NCBI RefSeq assembly: GCF_030064125.1
Contig: NZ_CP125957.1
Location: 4,278,001-4,342,000, forward strand
Direction: 5' to 3'
DNA: 64,000 nt
Source: Pseudomonas sp. G2-4
GTDB taxonomy: Bacteria > Pseudomonadota > Gammaproteobacteria > Pseudomonadales > Pseudomonadaceae
In this document: piece after piece, positions 18,341 to 29,249 of the stretch
Layout: each line of letters opens with the position of its first letter
Numbering within the stretch: position 1 is the stretch's first letter
Notes under the pieces: model-generated
The model's database searches: none
What the model saw: the letters and a program-made list of their open reading frames with translations, nothing else
Told to the model about the DNA's origin: nothing
Position numbers and translations under genes: made by a program

Positions 18341-18541
18341 AATGGCTCCTAGTCGATTCAAAACGCCGCTCAAACGCCGGCACTTAACGCTCCCAGCATA
18401 CCCATGCGCCTGCCTCGCGGCCAGCCATGAAACCTGCGGTTACCTTGGCGCTCCTTGGAATACAGGCTGCGCACTCAAACGCGAGCAGGCGCCTTGGCCA
18501 GCAGCTGCAACAGGCATTTCAAACAAGCGTATGTTTTTTCA

Positions 18542-18570
18542 TTGACAGCTCACCGCCATCCCCATAACCT
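18542..18570 (+). promoter_or_regulatory. Sigma-70 promoter of the histidine phosphatase gene
   Basis: TTGACA at 18542-18547, a 17-nt spacer, then TAACCT at 18565-18570. Transcription would begin near 18577, just upstream of the GTG start at 18605. This argues against the longer frame that begins at 18455. Confidence 0.65.
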
Positions 18571-18604
18571 CGCCAAACCTTCAACGTACCGGGATGACGC
18601 GGAC

Positions 18605-19315
18605 GTGGGCAGCATCTATCTGATTCGACATGGCCAGGCCTCCTTCGGTGCGGACGACTACGATGTCCTGTCGCCCAACGGCGTGCGCCAGGCGCAAGTC
18701 TTGGGCAGCCACCTGGCAGAGCTCGGTGTCGTGTTTGATCGTTGTCTCTCGGGTGACCTGCGCCGCCAGCAGGATACCGCCACCGGCGCGCTGGGCCAGA
18801 TGTCCGCCGCAGGGCTACCGGTGCCCGAGCTGGAAATCGACGCCGCGTTCAACGAGTTCGATGCCGACGCGGTGATCCGCGCCCTGCTGCCAGATATGCT
18901 CCCGCAGGAACCCGAAGCCCTGGACATCCTGCGCAACGCCGCCCAGAACCGCGCCGAATTCCAACGCATCTTCGCACTGATCGTCGAGCGCTGGCTCAGC
19001 GGCCGCTACGACCCACCTGGGCTGGAAAGCTGGCTGGGGTTCGTCGAGCGGGCCCAGGCCGGCCTGCAGCGCATCCTGGAACAAGCCGACAATACCCAGA
19101 AAATCGCCGTGTTCACCTCCGGCGGCACCATCACGGCCCTGCTCCACCTGATCACCCAGATACCGGCCCGACAGGCCTTCGAAATGAACTGGCAAATCGT
19201 CAACACCTCGCTCAACCACCTGAAATTCAGAGGCCGCGAGGTGGCCCTGGCTTCCTTCAACAGTCATGCCCACCTGCAACTGCTGAAGGCCCCGGACCTC
19301 ATCACCTTTCGCTGA
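18605..19315 (+). CDS. Histidine phosphatase family protein (phosphoglycerate-mutase-like)
   Basis: This 236-residue member of the histidine phosphatase superfamily has the phospho-accepting RHG motif in SIYLIRHGQASFG near the N-terminus. The second conserved Arg is in SGDLRRQQDTA, Glu in AFNEFDADA, and a C-terminal FTSGGTITALL replaces the more usual SHGG. The missing histidine in that last motif suggests altered catalysis or substrate, and I do not assign one. GTG 18605 is the preferred start because of the promoter position. It may form a unit with the SCP2 gene 51 nt downstream. Confidence 0.82.
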   Translation: MGSIYLIRHGQASFGADDYDVLSPNGVRQAQVLGSHLAELGVVFDRCLSGDLRRQQDTATGALGQMSAAGLPVPELEIDAAFNEFDADAVIRALLPDMLPQEPEALDILRNAAQNRAEFQRIFALIVERWLSGRYDPPGLESWLGFVERAQAGLQRILEQADNTQKIAVFTSGGTITALLHLITQIPARQAFEMNWQIVNTSLNHLKFRGREVALASFNSHAHLQLLKAPDLITFR

Positions 19316-19366
19316 GTCCGGATTACTGTAGACCCTTGCTGTATCACCCAAATAAGGATCGAAACC

Positions 19367-19681
19367 ATGACCTCCGTAGCTGACGCCGTACAAGCCATGA
19401 AAGCCAAGTTCAACCCAGCCGCCGCTGCCGGCCTGGACGTGGTATTCGGTTTCCGTATCGACGATACCAAGAATTTCTCGCTGATCGTCAAGGACAGCAC
19501 CTGCGAGCTGCAGGAAGGTGAAAACCCGGACGCCCAGGTGACCCTGGTCATGGACGGCGAAACCCTCGAAGGTATCGTCAGCGGCGAAACCGACGGCATG
19601 CAAGCGTTCATGGGCGGCAAGCTGAAAACCGAAGGCGACATGATGCTGGCGATGAAACTGTCCGAGCTGTTCCCAAGCTGA
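19367..19681 (+). CDS. SCP2 sterol-binding domain protein
   Basis: This 104-residue protein consists of a single SCP2 fold. It has FNPAAAAGLDVVFGFRIDD, then VTLVMDGETLEGIVSGETDGMQAFMGGKLKTEG and MMLAMKLSELF at the end. SCP2 domains bind hydrophobic ligands such as fatty acyl chains. In pseudomonads short stand-alone copies occur near lipid or phosphatase genes, with no firm function. Two terminators follow. Confidence 0.9.
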   Translation: MTSVADAVQAMKAKFNPAAAAGLDVVFGFRIDDTKNFSLIVKDSTCELQEGENPDAQVTLVMDGETLEGIVSGETDGMQAFMGGKLKTEGDMMLAMKLSELFPS

Positions 19682-19687
19682 GACAGC

Positions 19688-19757
19688 GCTCGCGTTCTTC
19701 GCGGGCTTTTTGACTGCAAACGAATCCCGCCCCCCTCGTGGCGGGATTCGTGTTTTT
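19688..19757 (+). terminator. Tandem terminators after the SCP2 gene
   Basis: Hairpin one is GCTCGCG, TTCTT, CGCGGGC followed by five T (19688-19711). Hairpin two is CGAATCCCGC against GCGGGATTCG followed by TGTTTTT (19721-19757). Confidence 0.75.
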
Positions 19758-19858
19758 GCCCTTCCCTGGTTTCTCCCTGCACGCCCCTCCAATGATTCCC
19801 GGTATCGGGGACGCGTGGCTGCTCTTACAATGCCCGCTTCCCCCGCATCGGCCCGAAC

Positions 19859-20722
19859 ATGGACATCGACCTCGCCCGCACCTTCCTGGAAATCGTCCGC
19901 CACGGCAGTCTCGCCGCAGCAGCCGATAAGCTGCACGTCACCCAGACAGCGATTACCGCTCGGGTACAGAAGCTCGAAAGCCAGCTCGGCTGCGCGCTGT
20001 TCGTGCGCAACCGGGCCGGTGCACGCCTGACCGCCGACGGCGAAGCCTTCGTGATCTACGCCAACCAACTGGTGCAAACCTGGGAAGCCGCCCGCCGGGA
20101 CCTGCCGCTGCCCGAGGGTTATCGCAACGTTTTGCACCTCGGCGGCGAAGTCAGCCTGTGCAATCCCTTGATGCTCGCCTGGGCCGGCGAGCTGCGCCGG
20201 AAGATCCCCGGCCATGCCCTGCGCATGGACATCCGCGACGGTGAAAAGCTGCTGCAACAGCTGGAGTTGGGCCTGCTGGACGCGGCGGTGGTGTACCAAC
20301 CGGAATACTGGCCGCGCCTGCAAGTCGAACAACTGCTGGAGGAAAAACTCATCCTGGTGCGCCTTGCCACGTGCCCCGAACCCTACGTGTACATCGACTG
20401 GAGCGCCGACTTCCGGCGCCAGCACGACACTGCGCTACCGGACAAGGCCAAGGCGGCAGTGACCTTCAACCTAGGCCCACTGGCCTTGCAGTACATTCTG
20501 GAAAACGGTGGCAGTGGCTACTTTCGCACTCGCGTTGTGCAGAGCTACCTGGACAGCGGCATTCTGGAACGGGTGCCCAAGGCCCCGGAATTCAACTACC
20601 CGACCTATCTGGTCTATTCCCGGGACCGGGATTCGGTCGCACTGCAGCAGGCGTTCGAAGTGTTGCGCGAAATCGTGCAGACCGGCAGCGACTGGTCCCA
20701 GCGCTGGGATCCGCTGACCTGA
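19859..20722 (+). CDS. LysR-family transcriptional regulator
   Basis: This 287-residue LysR-type regulator has an N-terminal helix-turn-helix (MDIDLARTFLEIVRHGSLAA, then ITARVQKLESQLGCALFVRN) and a C-terminal effector domain. It is not divergent from any neighbour, since the upstream SCP2 gene is on the same strand and terminated. No target can be assigned from context. A REPIN follows. Confidence 0.92.
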   Translation: MDIDLARTFLEIVRHGSLAAAADKLHVTQTAITARVQKLESQLGCALFVRNRAGARLTADGEAFVIYANQLVQTWEAARRDLPLPEGYRNVLHLGGEVSLCNPLMLAWAGELRRKIPGHALRMDIRDGEKLLQQLELGLLDAAVVYQPEYWPRLQVEQLLEEKLILVRLATCPEPYVYIDWSADFRRQHDTALPDKAKAAVTFNLGPLALQYILENGGSGYFRTRVVQSYLDSGILERVPKAPEFNYPTYLVYSRDRDSVALQQAFEVLREIVQTGSDWSQRWDPLT

Positions 20723-20739
20723 TGGATCTGTGGCGCATC

Positions 20740-20871
20740 GTGGCGAGGGAGCTTGCTCCCGCTCGGCTGCGCAGCAGTCGTAAAACTTGCGAAATCGTTT
20801 TTTCCTGGTGCACCGTGTCGAATGGTTTTGGGGCTGCTGCGCAGCCCAGCGGGAGCAAGCTCCCTCGCCAC
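20740..20871. repeat. REPIN, family 1
   Basis: A forward core at 20740 and an inverted core ending 20871, with GGCTGCGCAGCAG and GCTGCTGCGCAGCC inner hairpins, between convergent genes. Confidence 0.9.
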
Positions 20872-20944
20872 GGGTTCATTGAGTTTCACCCGACAAGTCC
20901 AGGGCCCTTCAAAAGGGCCCCTCACAGGCAGGCCAGCCTGACGA

Positions 20945-21178
20945 CTACTTCAATTTCTCTGCAATCTCGTCTTTGAGCAGCAAGCGTTTCTTCTTGAGTG
21001 TCTCCAGGGCTTCATCAGACAGCGACGCCGACGATGGCTTCTCGGCGTCGACCACCTCGGCATCAAGTTGGGAATATTTCTGAAGTAACGAGTTGAGCCT
21101 TGGGTCCTCGCTGCGTTTTTGCTGGATGTGGTCTTTTGTGCAGTTCAGGTCCTGGCACAAATCGTGGGACACCGGCAT
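20945..21178 (-). CDS. DUF465 (YdcH-like) small protein
   Basis: This 77-residue, charged, largely helical protein has the DUF465 pattern. That pattern is NSLLQKYSQLDAEVVDAE and a closing LETLKKKRLLLKDEIAEKLK, which forms an antiparallel two-helix hairpin in family members. Function is unknown. It is divergent from the DUF4142 gene, with AAGGAGGTG just upstream of its start. Confidence 0.85.
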   Translation of the reverse strand: MPVSHDLCQDLNCTKDHIQQKRSEDPRLNSLLQKYSQLDAEVVDAEKPSSASLSDEALETLKKKRLLLKDEIAEKLK

Positions 21179-21395
21179 GGAACACCTCCTTCAGTGGTTC
21201 GGTGGAAGACGCCTTTACAGCGCCCGTCGATTATCAGGATGGCCTCGTCGACGGGGTTCTGTCGACCGCCAATCCGACCAGCGGTGACCGTTCGTCGTAA
21301 CACCTCCCCCTCCAATCAAACCTTTGCCTCGGCGCCGCTCTCCATTGATCAGAGACGAAAAGAATCGCTCTTTCAACCTGTGTGGAGACTTACCT

Positions 21396-21917
21396 ATGGA
21401 CGGATTTACCCTACGTCAACTCGGCCTGGCAGTTGCCCTCAGCACCAGCATGGGCATGGCTTGGGCCGCAACCTCCAATGACTTCGTCGACAATGCGGCG
21501 GCCGGTGGCATTGCGGAAATCGAGACCAGCAAGCTGGCGTTGGAAAAAAGCGCCTCGGCAGATGTAAAGGCGTTCGCCAACAAGATGATCACCGACCACA
21601 CCAAAGCCAATGAAGAGCTACTCGCGCTGGCGAAAAAACACGACATCGAAGTACCAGACGAAACCACGCTGATGAAGAAGGCCAAGGCCAAGATCCTCGA
21701 AGTACGGGATGAGTCTTTCGATGCGGCCTACGCCAACAACCAGGTGATGGCCCACGAAGAAACCATCGCCCTGTTCAAGAAAGAAGCCGAGACGGTTACG
21801 GACGATAAGAAGGCGGGCAACACCGAACTCAAGGCGTTCGCCCAGAAAATGCTGCCAGACCTGCAACACCACCTGGAAGAAGCCAAGAAACTTCAGGCTG
21901 CTCATCCAAGCAAGTAA
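21396..21917 (+). CDS. DUF4142 secreted/periplasmic protein
   Basis: This 173-residue protein has a signal peptide (about residues 1-24, ending AMAWAA). The DUF4142 helical domain follows: NDFVDNAAAGGIAEIETSKL, then FANKMITDHTKANEELLALA, and MLPDLQHHLEEAKKL at the end. Family members resemble ferritin-like bundles and are often stress-induced, but no activity is proven. ATG 21396 follows GGAG by 10 nt; the frame start at 21324 lies before the SD. A terminator follows 14 nt after the stop. Confidence 0.88.
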   Translation: MDGFTLRQLGLAVALSTSMGMAWAATSNDFVDNAAAGGIAEIETSKLALEKSASADVKAFANKMITDHTKANEELLALAKKHDIEVPDETTLMKKAKAKILEVRDESFDAAYANNQVMAHEETIALFKKEAETVTDDKKAGNTELKAFAQKMLPDLQHHLEEAKKLQAAHPSK

Positions 21918-21930
21918 CAGGTGAAGTACG

Positions 21931-21960
21931 AAAAAGCCCGACCATGGCGTCGGGCTTTTT
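21931..21960. terminator. Bidirectional terminator
   Basis: AAAAAGCCCGAC, loop CATG, then GTCGGGCTTTTT, between the convergent DUF4142 gene and the 21966 gene. Confidence 0.9.
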
Positions 21961-21965
21961 ATTGA

Positions 21966-22247
21966 CTAACCGCCGTCCGTGTCGATATCCGCATCCGTGC
22001 TGTCATCGGACTTTGGCCGGTCCGGTTCAGGCTTGAAGCCCGGACTGAAGGTATTGTCATTGTCCTGATGATGATTTTTCTGATCGACTTCGCTTTCGGC
22101 GCTCTGGGCCTGGTTTTCCCCTGCAGGGCTGACCGGCGGGGTGCCAGCCGGGGTGCTCGGAACCTGGGGATCGATGGCCGGATCGTTACGGGGGGACGGA
22201 GTTGGCGTCTGGTCTGGTTGCTGGGACTTTGCAGGATCGTCGTTCAT
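21966..22247 (-). CDS. Proline/aspartate-rich disordered hypothetical protein
   Basis: This 93-residue acidic, Pro/Ser/Asp-rich protein has no hydrophobic core and is predicted disordered (QTPTPSPRNDPAIDP, then a DSTDADIDTDGG tail). Start ATG 22247 is preferred because GAGGTG lies 4-9 nt upstream; in-frame ATGs also exist at 22262 and 22325. I recognise no family. Composition resembles a second short Pro-rich protein at 61509. Confidence 0.6.
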   Translation of the reverse strand: MNDDPAKSQQPDQTPTPSPRNDPAIDPQVPSTPAGTPPVSPAGENQAQSAESEVDQKNHHQDNDNTFSPGFKPEPDRPKSDDSTDADIDTDGG

Positions 22248-22342
22248 GGGCACCTCGTTCATGGCAGGGCCGGATGGATGACCGGTCTTGTTTATTCGAA
22301 GGTGACGCAACGGCTTCGGTTCCATTTGTTTAAGGGCCTCGA

Positions 22343-24454
22343 TCAGCCGCCCAACACAGTCCTCACCATCCGCGTCAGCGCGTCCGGCCCATAGGGTTTA
22401 CTCAGCAAATGAGTATCGGGGCTCAATTGGTGATTCCGCGAGATGATGTCCCGGGTGTGGCCCGAGGTGAACAGCACCGGTACCGCTGGGTTCTGCACCT
22501 TGGCCCAGGCTGCCAGGTCGGAACTCTTGATCAGGCCGGGCATGACCACATCGGTGAAGATCAGGTCCACTGCGGCGCCCTCGAGCAGCAGTTTCATGGC
22601 CTCATCGGCGTTGACGGCCGTGAGGGTCCGATAACCGGACTGCTCCAACAACTCCACCGAGGCCCGGCGCACCTCGTCGTTGTCCTCCACCACCAGGATC
22701 GTTTCCTGCCCACCAGGCTGAAGCGAGTCGTGGTGCGCCTCTTCCGTGTTTTCAGGCTGGAGGCTACGGGGGAAATACATCTGCGCCCGCGTTCCCTCCC
22801 CCAGGCTGCTGGAAATCTCGATATGGCCGCCACTCTGCTTGACGAACCCGAACACCATGCTCAGTCCCAGGCCGGTGCCCTGGCCGTGAGTCTTGGTGGT
22901 GAAGAACGGCTCGAACACTTGATTCAGGACATCGGGCGGCATGCCTGCGCCGCGATCGATTACCGACAAACGCACATAGTCACCTGCCGGGAGCCCCTTG
23001 CCGGCGCAGGATGACTCATCGAGCAGGATGTTCTCGCCAATCATGCTGATCGTGCCCTCGCCGCCCATGGCATCGCGAGCATTGATCGCCAGGTTCAACA
23101 GGGCATTTTCCAGTTGATTGCGATCGACATGGATGCACCAGGGCTCCTGGGGCAAGCTCACTTCGATTTGGATGGTCTCGCCCAGGGCCCGTTGCAGCAA
23201 TTCGACCAGGCCGTCGTAGATCCGCCGTGGGTTGTAGACCGCCGGTGACAGTGGCTGGCGTCGGGCAAAAGCCAGCAGTTGCGATGACAGCTTGGCACCC
23301 CGCTCCACGGCTTCGAGGGAGGCATTGACCCGCCGTTGCACATTGGCGTTGTCCAGCTCGTGGCGGGCGAGCAAGTGCAGGTTGCTGGCAATCACTTGCA
23401 GCAAGTTGTTGAAGTCATGGGCCACACCGCCGGTGAGACCACCAATGGCCTCGAGTTTCTGCGACTGGCGCAGCTGCTCCTCAGCCGCCAATCGCGCATG
23501 CACCTCGTCGGCGACGCGCTGCTCCAGGTCTCGGGTGAATTTGAGCAACGAGGCTTCGGCGGTCTTGCGTTCGTTGATGTCGATCAGCACCCCCGGAAAA
23601 CGCAGGGGAGTGCCCGTCGCATCGAACTCGCATCGACCGCTGGCCAACACCCACAGGTAATCACCGCCCAGGCGCCGCACCCGATATTCAGCACTGTAAG
23701 GGGTGCCCGTACGCACGGTCAGTTCAACCCGCTGGTTGACCTCTTCCAGGTCATCCGGGTGGATGCGCTGGCGGGCAATCTCAACGGGCAGTGCGTCCAA
23801 TGGAGTATCTGGCGGGTAGTTGAAGGTACGGGCAAAACGCTCATCGCCAGACAACGTATCGGCCTGGACGTCCCAGACAAACGACCCCAGCAATGGCCCG
23901 GCCGAGAGGGCCAGCTGGATGCGCTCATTAACGGCCCGGTAACTGCGCTCGGCTTCTTGCCGGGCACGCTCGGTCAGCACATGCTCGGTGGTCTCTACCA
24001 CGACTGCCAAAACGCCTGCCGGAGCCTGGTCATCACCGGGGACAGGGCTGTAGTAGAGATCCATCCACACGTCTTCAGGTTTGCCGTTGCGCAGCAGTAC
24101 CAGCTCCTTGCTGCGATAAGACAAGGTGCCACCGGCCAGGCAGACATCCAGCACATGGCGATTGAATTCGGCGACCTCCGGCCAACCCAACTCCACCGCG
24201 CACCCCAGCAGGTACGGATGACGACCACCGGCAAACTCAGCATAGGCATCGTTGTAGATCATGAAGCCCTGGCGGCCCCACAACATGACCATCGGCAGGG
24301 GCGAAGCCAGCAGCATTTGGACAGCGTTGCGCAGACTGGGGGACCAGTGCTCGATAGCGCCCAACTCGGTCCGACTCCAATCGAACGCGCGGATGCGCCC
24401 GGCCATCTCACCGTCCCAACCGGAACATCCATGATTTTGGGATAAGAACTGCAT
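22343..24454 (-). CDS. Hybrid sensor histidine kinase (PAS-PAS-HisKA-HATPase-REC)
   Basis: This 703-residue protein has no membrane segments, so it is a cytoplasmic sensor. The order is a PAS domain (about 25-150), a second PAS with PAC (about 180-300, ending [16 protein letters not shown]), HisKA with the phospho-accepting His in [13 protein letters not shown] (near 350), HATPase with [17 protein letters not shown] and GTGLGLSMV, then a receiver ending at the C-terminus with Asp in [14 protein letters not shown] 24454 is chosen because upstream codons translate a REPIN and cannot be real. Signal and partner regulator are not evident; a single-domain receiver lies at 35346. Confidence 0.92.
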   Translation of the reverse strand: MQFLSQNHGCSGWDGEMAGRIRAFDWSRTELGAIEHWSPSLRNAVQMLLASPLPMVMLWGRQGFMIYNDAYAEFAGGRHPYLLGCAVELGWPEVAEFNRHVLDVCLAGGTLSYRSKELVLLRNGKPEDVWMDLYYSPVPGDDQAPAGVLAVVVETTEHVLTERARQEAERSYRAVNERIQLALSAGPLLGSFVWDVQADTLSGDERFARTFNYPPDTPLDALPVEIARQRIHPDDLEEVNQRVELTVRTGTPYSAEYRVRRLGGDYLWVLASGRCEFDATGTPLRFPGVLIDINERKTAEASLLKFTRDLEQRVADEVHARLAAEEQLRQSQKLEAIGGLTGGVAHDFNNLLQVIASNLHLLARHELDNANVQRRVNASLEAVERGAKLSSQLLAFARRQPLSPAVYNPRRIYDGLVELLQRALGETIQIEVSLPQEPWCIHVDRNQLENALLNLAINARDAMGGEGTISMIGENILLDESSCAGKGLPAGDYVRLSVIDRGAGMPPDVLNQVFEPFFTTKTHGQGTGLGLSMVFGFVKQSGGHIEISSSLGEGTRAQMYFPRSLQPENTEEAHHDSLQPGGQETILVVEDNDEVRRASVELLEQSGYRTLTAVNADEAMKLLLEGAAVDLIFTDVVMPGLIKSSDLAAWAKVQNPAVPVLFTSGHTRDIISRNHQLSPDTHLLSKPYGPDALTRMVRTVLGG

Positions 24455-24572
24455 GGGTCGACTCTGAACCTGAAAATGCTTGCAGGGAACGTATAACACG
24501 AGTCCCTTGCGCTCAGACCTTCGAGCGCTGCGGTGGCGTTTGGTTTCATGGTGGTCGATCCAGGCTCGATCC

Positions 24573-24705
24573 TGTGGCGAGGGAGCTTGCTCCCGCTCGG
24601 CGGCGCAGCCGTCGTAAAAGCCGGTACATGCGGTGTGCCAGGCGAAACGCGGTGACAGGTTTGGGGCTGCTTCGCAGCCCAGCGGGAGCAAGCTCCCTCG
24701 CCACA
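24573..24705. repeat. REPIN, family 1
   Basis: A forward core at 24573 and an inverted core ending 24705, between dnaE2 and the kinase gene (both on the minus strand). Confidence 0.9.
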
Positions 24706-24746
24706 GGTCCGGCATGTTCTCGGTCCAAACAAGTTGGCAGCCGATT

Positions 24747-27700
24747 TCAGCGAAAATCGCGGCTATACACTTGGATACCCGCCAACAAATCGCTCAAATC
24801 GCTCAAGCGCCCGGCAATCAGGTGGCGGACCTCGCCGACGCTTTCCCAGCGCCCGTCGACCCTGAGCAACTGCGATCCCACCAGAACCTTGCGTTGACGT
24901 TCGGCCAGGTCGCGCCAGACCACCACGTTGAGGTTGCCGAATTCATCTTCCAGGGTGACAAAGGTCACGCCGCTGGCCGTACCCGGACGTTGGCGGCCGG
25001 TGACCAGCCCGGCGACGCTGACGTTGCGGCCATGTTCCACTTCCTGCAATTCCCGTGAGCTGCGACAACGGCGGCCCCGCAGTTCGGGGCGCAGCAGGGC
25101 CAGCGGATGAGGCCCCAATGTCGTGCCGAGCGTGGCGTAATCAGCAAACAGGTTCTCTCCCACGGTGGGTGTTGGCAGGTCCACGGGGGGTTCTTCCTGG
25201 CTGGGCAAACCGGCGAACAAGCCCAGTTGTTTCTGCACCCCGGCCACCTCCCAGCGGGCACGATGACGATCACCGGCCAAGCCCTGCAAGGCATCGGCGT
25301 CGGCCAGTTGCGCCTGGGCCCGCGCATCGAGTTGCGCACGCTCACCCAAGTCGGCCACGTCTGTGAAGGCCCGCTGTCGACGAGCCGCTTCGATACGACG
25401 AGCATCCTCTTCACGAAAGCCTTTGACCATGCGCAGGCCCATGCGGATCGCCGGTTGCCGCCCCTCCACGGTTTCGAGGCTGCAATCCCAATCGCTGGCG
25501 CGCACGTCCACCGGACGGATCTGCAGTTGATGTCGGCGCGCATCCTGGAGGATCTGGTCCGGGCTGTAGAAACCCATGGGCCAGCTGTTGATCAAGGCAC
25601 AGGCAAACGCCGCCGGTTCGTGGCATTTGAGCCAACTGCTGACGTAGGTCAGCAAGGCGAAACTGGCAGCGTGGGATTCAGGAAAGCCGTAGTTACCGAA
25701 ACCCTTGATCTGTTCGAAAATTTGCGCGGCGAATTCAGGCGTGTAGCCATTTTTTTCCATTCCCTGCGCCAGGCGAACCCGATGCGGTTCAAGCCCGCCG
25801 TGGCGCTTCCAGGCGGCCATGGAGCGACGCAACTGGTCGGCCTCGCCAGGCGTGTAGTCGGCCGCGACGACGGCAATCTGCATGACCTGCTCCTGGAACA
25901 ACGGAATGCCCAGGGTCCGCCCCAGCACCGTCTCCAGCTCTGGCGAAGGGTATGTGACGGCCTCCTCGCCGTTTCGCCGTTTCAGGTACGGGTGCACCAT
26001 GCCGCCCTGGATCGGCCCCGGCCGCACGATCGCCACTTCGATCACCAGGTCGTAATACGTCCTGGGCTTGAGCCGGGGCAGCATCGCCATCTGTGCCCGT
26101 GATTCGATCTGGAACACGCCGATGGTGTCTGCGCGACTGATCATCTCGTAGGTCGCCGGATCGTTCTTGGGCAACGACGCCAGGGTATGGCGCTGACCCC
26201 GGTAGTGTTCGATCAGGTCGAAGCATCGACGAATCGCGCTGAGCATGCCCAAGGCCAGTACATCCACCTTGAGCAGCCCGACCGCGTCCAGGTCGTCCTT
26301 GTCCCACTGGATGATGGTGCGCTCAGCCATGGCGGCGTTTTCCACCGGCACCAAGGTGTCCAGGGGCTGCTCGGAAATCACGAAGCCGCCCGGGTGCTGG
26401 GACAAGTGGCGAGGGAAACCGATCAGTTGCTGGGTCAGGCCGAGCACCCGGCGCAGTATCGGACTGTCCGAATCGAAACCACCTTCGCGCAGGCGATCTA
26501 CGGGGGGGGCCTCGTCGCTCCAGCGACCACAACAATCGGCCAGTGCGTTGACCTGGTCCGGCGGCAGGCCCAGGGCCTTGGCGACGTCCCGCACCGCCCC
26601 TGCACCGTGGTAGCTGCTGACCACCGCCGTCAGCGCCGCGCGATGGCGACCGTAGCGCCGGAAGACGTATTGCAACACCTCTTCGCGGCGCTCATGCTCG
26701 AAATCCACATCGATGTCCGGCGGCTCGTTGCGCTCCTTGGACAGGAATCGCTCGAACAGCAGGTTGGTCTGGCTCGGATCGATTTCGGTAATGCCCAGGG
26801 CATAACACACCGCCGAGTTGGCCGCCGAACCACGTCCTTGACAGAGGATGCGCTGCTGCCGGGCGAAGCTGACGATGTCCTGCACGGTGAGGAAATAGCT
26901 GTCGTAGCCCAGCTCGGCAATCAACGCCAATTCCTTGTCGATCTGTCGCCGGACCTTATCACTGACCCCATCAGGCCAACGTGCGCACATGCCGCGCTCG
27001 GTCAGTTCCCGTAGCCAGGACGCCGGATCATGGCCCTCGGGCACCAGCTCGCGGGGGTATTGATAACGCAGTTGGCCGAGGTCGAAGGTACAGCGCCGGG
27101 CAATGTTCAGCGTCTCATCGAGCAAGGCACGGGGATAGAGATCCGCAAGATCCTTGCGGCTACGCAGATGGCGTTCGCCGTTGGGGTGCAGGCGCTGGCC
27201 AGCCTCGGCCACCGTGACGTGGTGGCGAATGGCGGTCATGGTGTCCTGCAAGGCGCGACGACCACGCACGTGCATGTGCACATCGCCACTGGCCACGGCC
27301 GGAAGGCTCAAGCGCTCCGCCAACGCCAGCACATCCGCCAACCGACGCCGGTCGTCCTGCCCGCAATGCAACTGGACCGTCAGCCACAGGCGCCCGGCAA
27401 ACCTCGACTGGAGCCAGCGGCCCTGTTCTTCGGAGGCTTTACCCTCGGGCACCCACAGCACCAGCAATCCCGGCAGGGGCTCGTCGAAGTCCTCCCGCAT
27501 GATGCGATAGCGGCCCTTCTCGCTCCGACGCCGGGCACGGGTGATCAGCCGACACAAGGCTTGGTAACCTTCCAGGTTTTCCACCAGCAACACCAACTTT
27601 GGACCGTTCTCGACCTGGATCTCGCTGCCGACGATCAGTTGCAAGTCCAGCTCCTTGGCCGCCTGCCAGGCCCGGACGATCCCGGCCAGGGTGCATTCGT

Positions 27701-27824
27701 CGGTGATCGCCAGGGCCTGATAGCCCTGCTCTTTAGCCCGTCGACACAGTTCCAGGGCGCTGGAGGCGCCGCGTTGGAAGCTGAAGTTCGACAGGCAATG
27801 CAGTTCGGCATATTCGACGTTCAT
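24747..27824 (-). CDS. dnaE2: Error-prone DNA polymerase DnaE2 (ImuC)
   Basis: This 1025-residue C-family polymerase does translesion synthesis in the SOS mutagenesis cassette. It has the N-terminal PHP domain ([17 protein letters not shown]), catalytic aspartates in [17 protein letters not shown] near residue 385, [11 protein letters not shown] in the polymerase core, and a C-terminal OB fold lacking the beta-clamp-rich tail of replicative DnaE. It is shorter than DnaE1 (about 1170). The ATG at 27824 overlaps the end of imuB by 4 nt, showing coupled translation. It acts with ImuB, which supplies the clamp contact (family knowledge). Confidence 0.95.
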   Translation of the reverse strand: MNVEYAELHCLSNFSFQRGASSALELCRRAKEQGYQALAITDECTLAGIVRAWQAAKELDLQLIVGSEIQVENGPKLVLLVENLEGYQALCRLITRARRRSEKGRYRIMREDFDEPLPGLLVLWVPEGKASEEQGRWLQSRFAGRLWLTVQLHCGQDDRRRLADVLALAERLSLPAVASGDVHMHVRGRRALQDTMTAIRHHVTVAEAGQRLHPNGERHLRSRKDLADLYPRALLDETLNIARRCTFDLGQLRYQYPRELVPEGHDPASWLRELTERGMCARWPDGVSDKVRRQIDKELALIAELGYDSYFLTVQDIVSFARQQRILCQGRGSAANSAVCYALGITEIDPSQTNLLFERFLSKERNEPPDIDVDFEHERREEVLQYVFRRYGRHRAALTAVVSSYHGAGAVRDVAKALGLPPDQVNALADCCGRWSDEAPPVDRLREGGFDSDSPILRRVLGLTQQLIGFPRHLSQHPGGFVISEQPLDTLVPVENAAMAERTIIQWDKDDLDAVGLLKVDVLALGMLSAIRRCFDLIEHYRGQRHTLASLPKNDPATYEMISRADTIGVFQIESRAQMAMLPRLKPRTYYDLVIEVAIVRPGPIQGGMVHPYLKRRNGEEAVTYPSPELETVLGRTLGIPLFQEQVMQIAVVAADYTPGEADQLRRSMAAWKRHGGLEPHRVRLAQGMEKNGYTPEFAAQIFEQIKGFGNYGFPESHAASFALLTYVSSWLKCHEPAAFACALINSWPMGFYSPDQILQDARRHQLQIRPVDVRASDWDCSLETVEGRQPAIRMGLRMVKGFREEDARRIEAARRQRAFTDVADLGERAQLDARAQAQLADADALQGLAGDRHRARWEVAGVQKQLGLFAGLPSQEEPPVDLPTPTVGENLFADYATLGTTLGPHPLALLRPELRGRRCRSSRELQEVEHGRNVSVAGLVTGRQRPGTASGVTFVTLEDEFGNLNVVVWRDLAERQRKVLVGSQLLRVDGRWESVGEVRHLIAGRLSDLSDLLAGIQVYSRDFR

Positions 27825-29242
27825 GCGAACCACCCCTGCAACCAAAGTGGCCCGCCCTCGCCCACCGGTCGATAGGCCCAGCCTCGTTGTCCTGCACGGG
27901 TTTCGATCAGGTAGTAATCCCGGCGTACGTCGGCGCCATCCCACCAGCCGGATTCGATGCGCTCCGGGCCGATAAGGATGCGTGCCTGGCTCTCTTGCAA
28001 CGCTTGGGGTTCACCCAGCAGCCAGCCGGGACGCTGCACGCCATCGCGCACCGGGCAGGCCAGCGGCTGCGGCTGGGGGGTCAGCTGCCAGGCGCATTCG
28101 GGCCGATGGTCGTCGCGAAACCCCAGGCCCTGCACCGCGTCATCCCCCAGCCGGGCCCGCAAGCGTTCGCGCAGTTGCTCCCAGGGCAAGGACTGTTGCG
28201 GGCGCTCATCGAACAGTTCCTGGCGCTGGGGCACGAAACTCGGCAGGTCTTCGGCACACAAGCGAAAGCCCCGCACCGGGGCCTCCACCTGTACTTGTTC
28301 CAAACGGCCACGGGCCAATTCGAAGAGCATCGCAGGATCCCGTTCGGCGCTGAGCAGACCGACCTTGATCAGCGTGTCCGGCAATCCAGCGTGTTCCAGG
28401 TGCAGGTCAAACCGCTGCACGCCGCTGTCACGACCGCAGAGGAAAGCCGACAGATCACCCGTCAGCCGGCGCAACGGGAACAGCAACGCCTGATGGGACT
28501 GCACGTCGTAGTTGAGCTCGATGCGCACATCGAAACGGTCCGGTGGCAAATAGAACGACAACGCCAGGGTGCGGCTGCCTGTCAGCGCGTCGAGGTGCTT
28601 GAGCACTTGGGCCTCGAAGCGTCGTGCCAGGGTGTGCCGGGGCAAGGCCTGGACCTGGCTCAGGCGACGCAGGCCCATGCGCGCCAACGCCATGGCGACG
28701 TCGGGCTCCAGGCCGATTCGGTCCACCGGCATTTGCGCCAGGCACGCCTGCAAAGTCTCGCTATCGGGGACCACCAGGGCGTCATAGGCATTGGCCAATA
28801 CCCGTGCCGCCACCGGGTTCGGAGCGGCGACGATGCGATGCCGAAAGCCCAGTTCGGTCAGCTCGGCCCGCAACCGCGCCTCGAACACCGGCCAGGGTCC
28901 GAACAGGCCCAGGCTCGACTCGATCTCGAACACCACCGTGCGCGGATAATGCACGCTGACCTGGGAGCTGAAACGGTAGGCCCAGGCCGCCAGGAACTGT
29001 TGCCAGTGCTCGATCTGCGCCGCGTCGTACTCGGCGGTGGCAAACCCTTTGCTCAGGGCCTGGGCAGCGGTCATGGTCTGGCCGGGACGCAAGCCCAGGG
29101 CACGGGCCGGTGCATTCACCGCTTGCAGCACCCGTCGCTGGGCCGGACCGGTCAGCAGCGCCAGGGGTTCGTCTGGATCGGGGCGCTGACGCAGCGCGGC
29201 GTCCAGCGCCAATTGCGGGAAAAGAATACACACCCAGCGCAT
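27821..29242 (-). CDS. imuB: Y-family-like polymerase adaptor ImuB
   Basis: This 473-residue protein of the DinB/Y-family fold starts [17 protein letters not shown]. The usual acidic motif I of active Y-family polymerases (DMDxFFA) is replaced by [10 protein letters not shown], as in ImuB, which is not a polymerase but bridges DnaE2 to the beta clamp. The rest retains Y-family palm and little-finger regions ([24 protein letters not shown], about residue 190). It overlaps dnaE2 by 4 nt and lies 7 nt from imuA. Confidence 0.93.
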   Translation of the reverse strand: MRWVCILFPQLALDAALRQRPDPDEPLALLTGPAQRRVLQAVNAPARALGLRPGQTMTAAQALSKGFATAEYDAAQIEHWQQFLAAWAYRFSSQVSVHYPRTVVFEIESSLGLFGPWPVFEARLRAELTELGFRHRIVAAPNPVAARVLANAYDALVVPDSETLQACLAQMPVDRIGLEPDVAMALARMGLRRLSQVQALPRHTLARRFEAQVLKHLDALTGSRTLALSFYLPPDRFDVRIELNYDVQSHQALLFPLRRLTGDLSAFLCGRDSGVQRFDLHLEHAGLPDTLIKVGLLSAERDPAMLFELARGRLEQVQVEAPVRGFRLCAEDLPSFVPQRQELFDERPQQSLPWEQLRERLRARLGDDAVQGLGFRDDHRPECAWQLTPQPQPLACPVRDGVQRPGWLLGEPQALQESQARILIGPERIESGWWDGADVRRDYYLIETRAGQRGWAYRPVGEGGPLWLQGWFA

Positions 29243-29249
29243 CGCAACC

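Noticed and set aside
24455..24715. N-terminal extension of the hybrid kinase (in-frame ATG upstream)
   Set aside because: The extra residues translate a REPIN (peptides like CGEGACSRW recur in many frames). ATG 24454 aligns with the domain.
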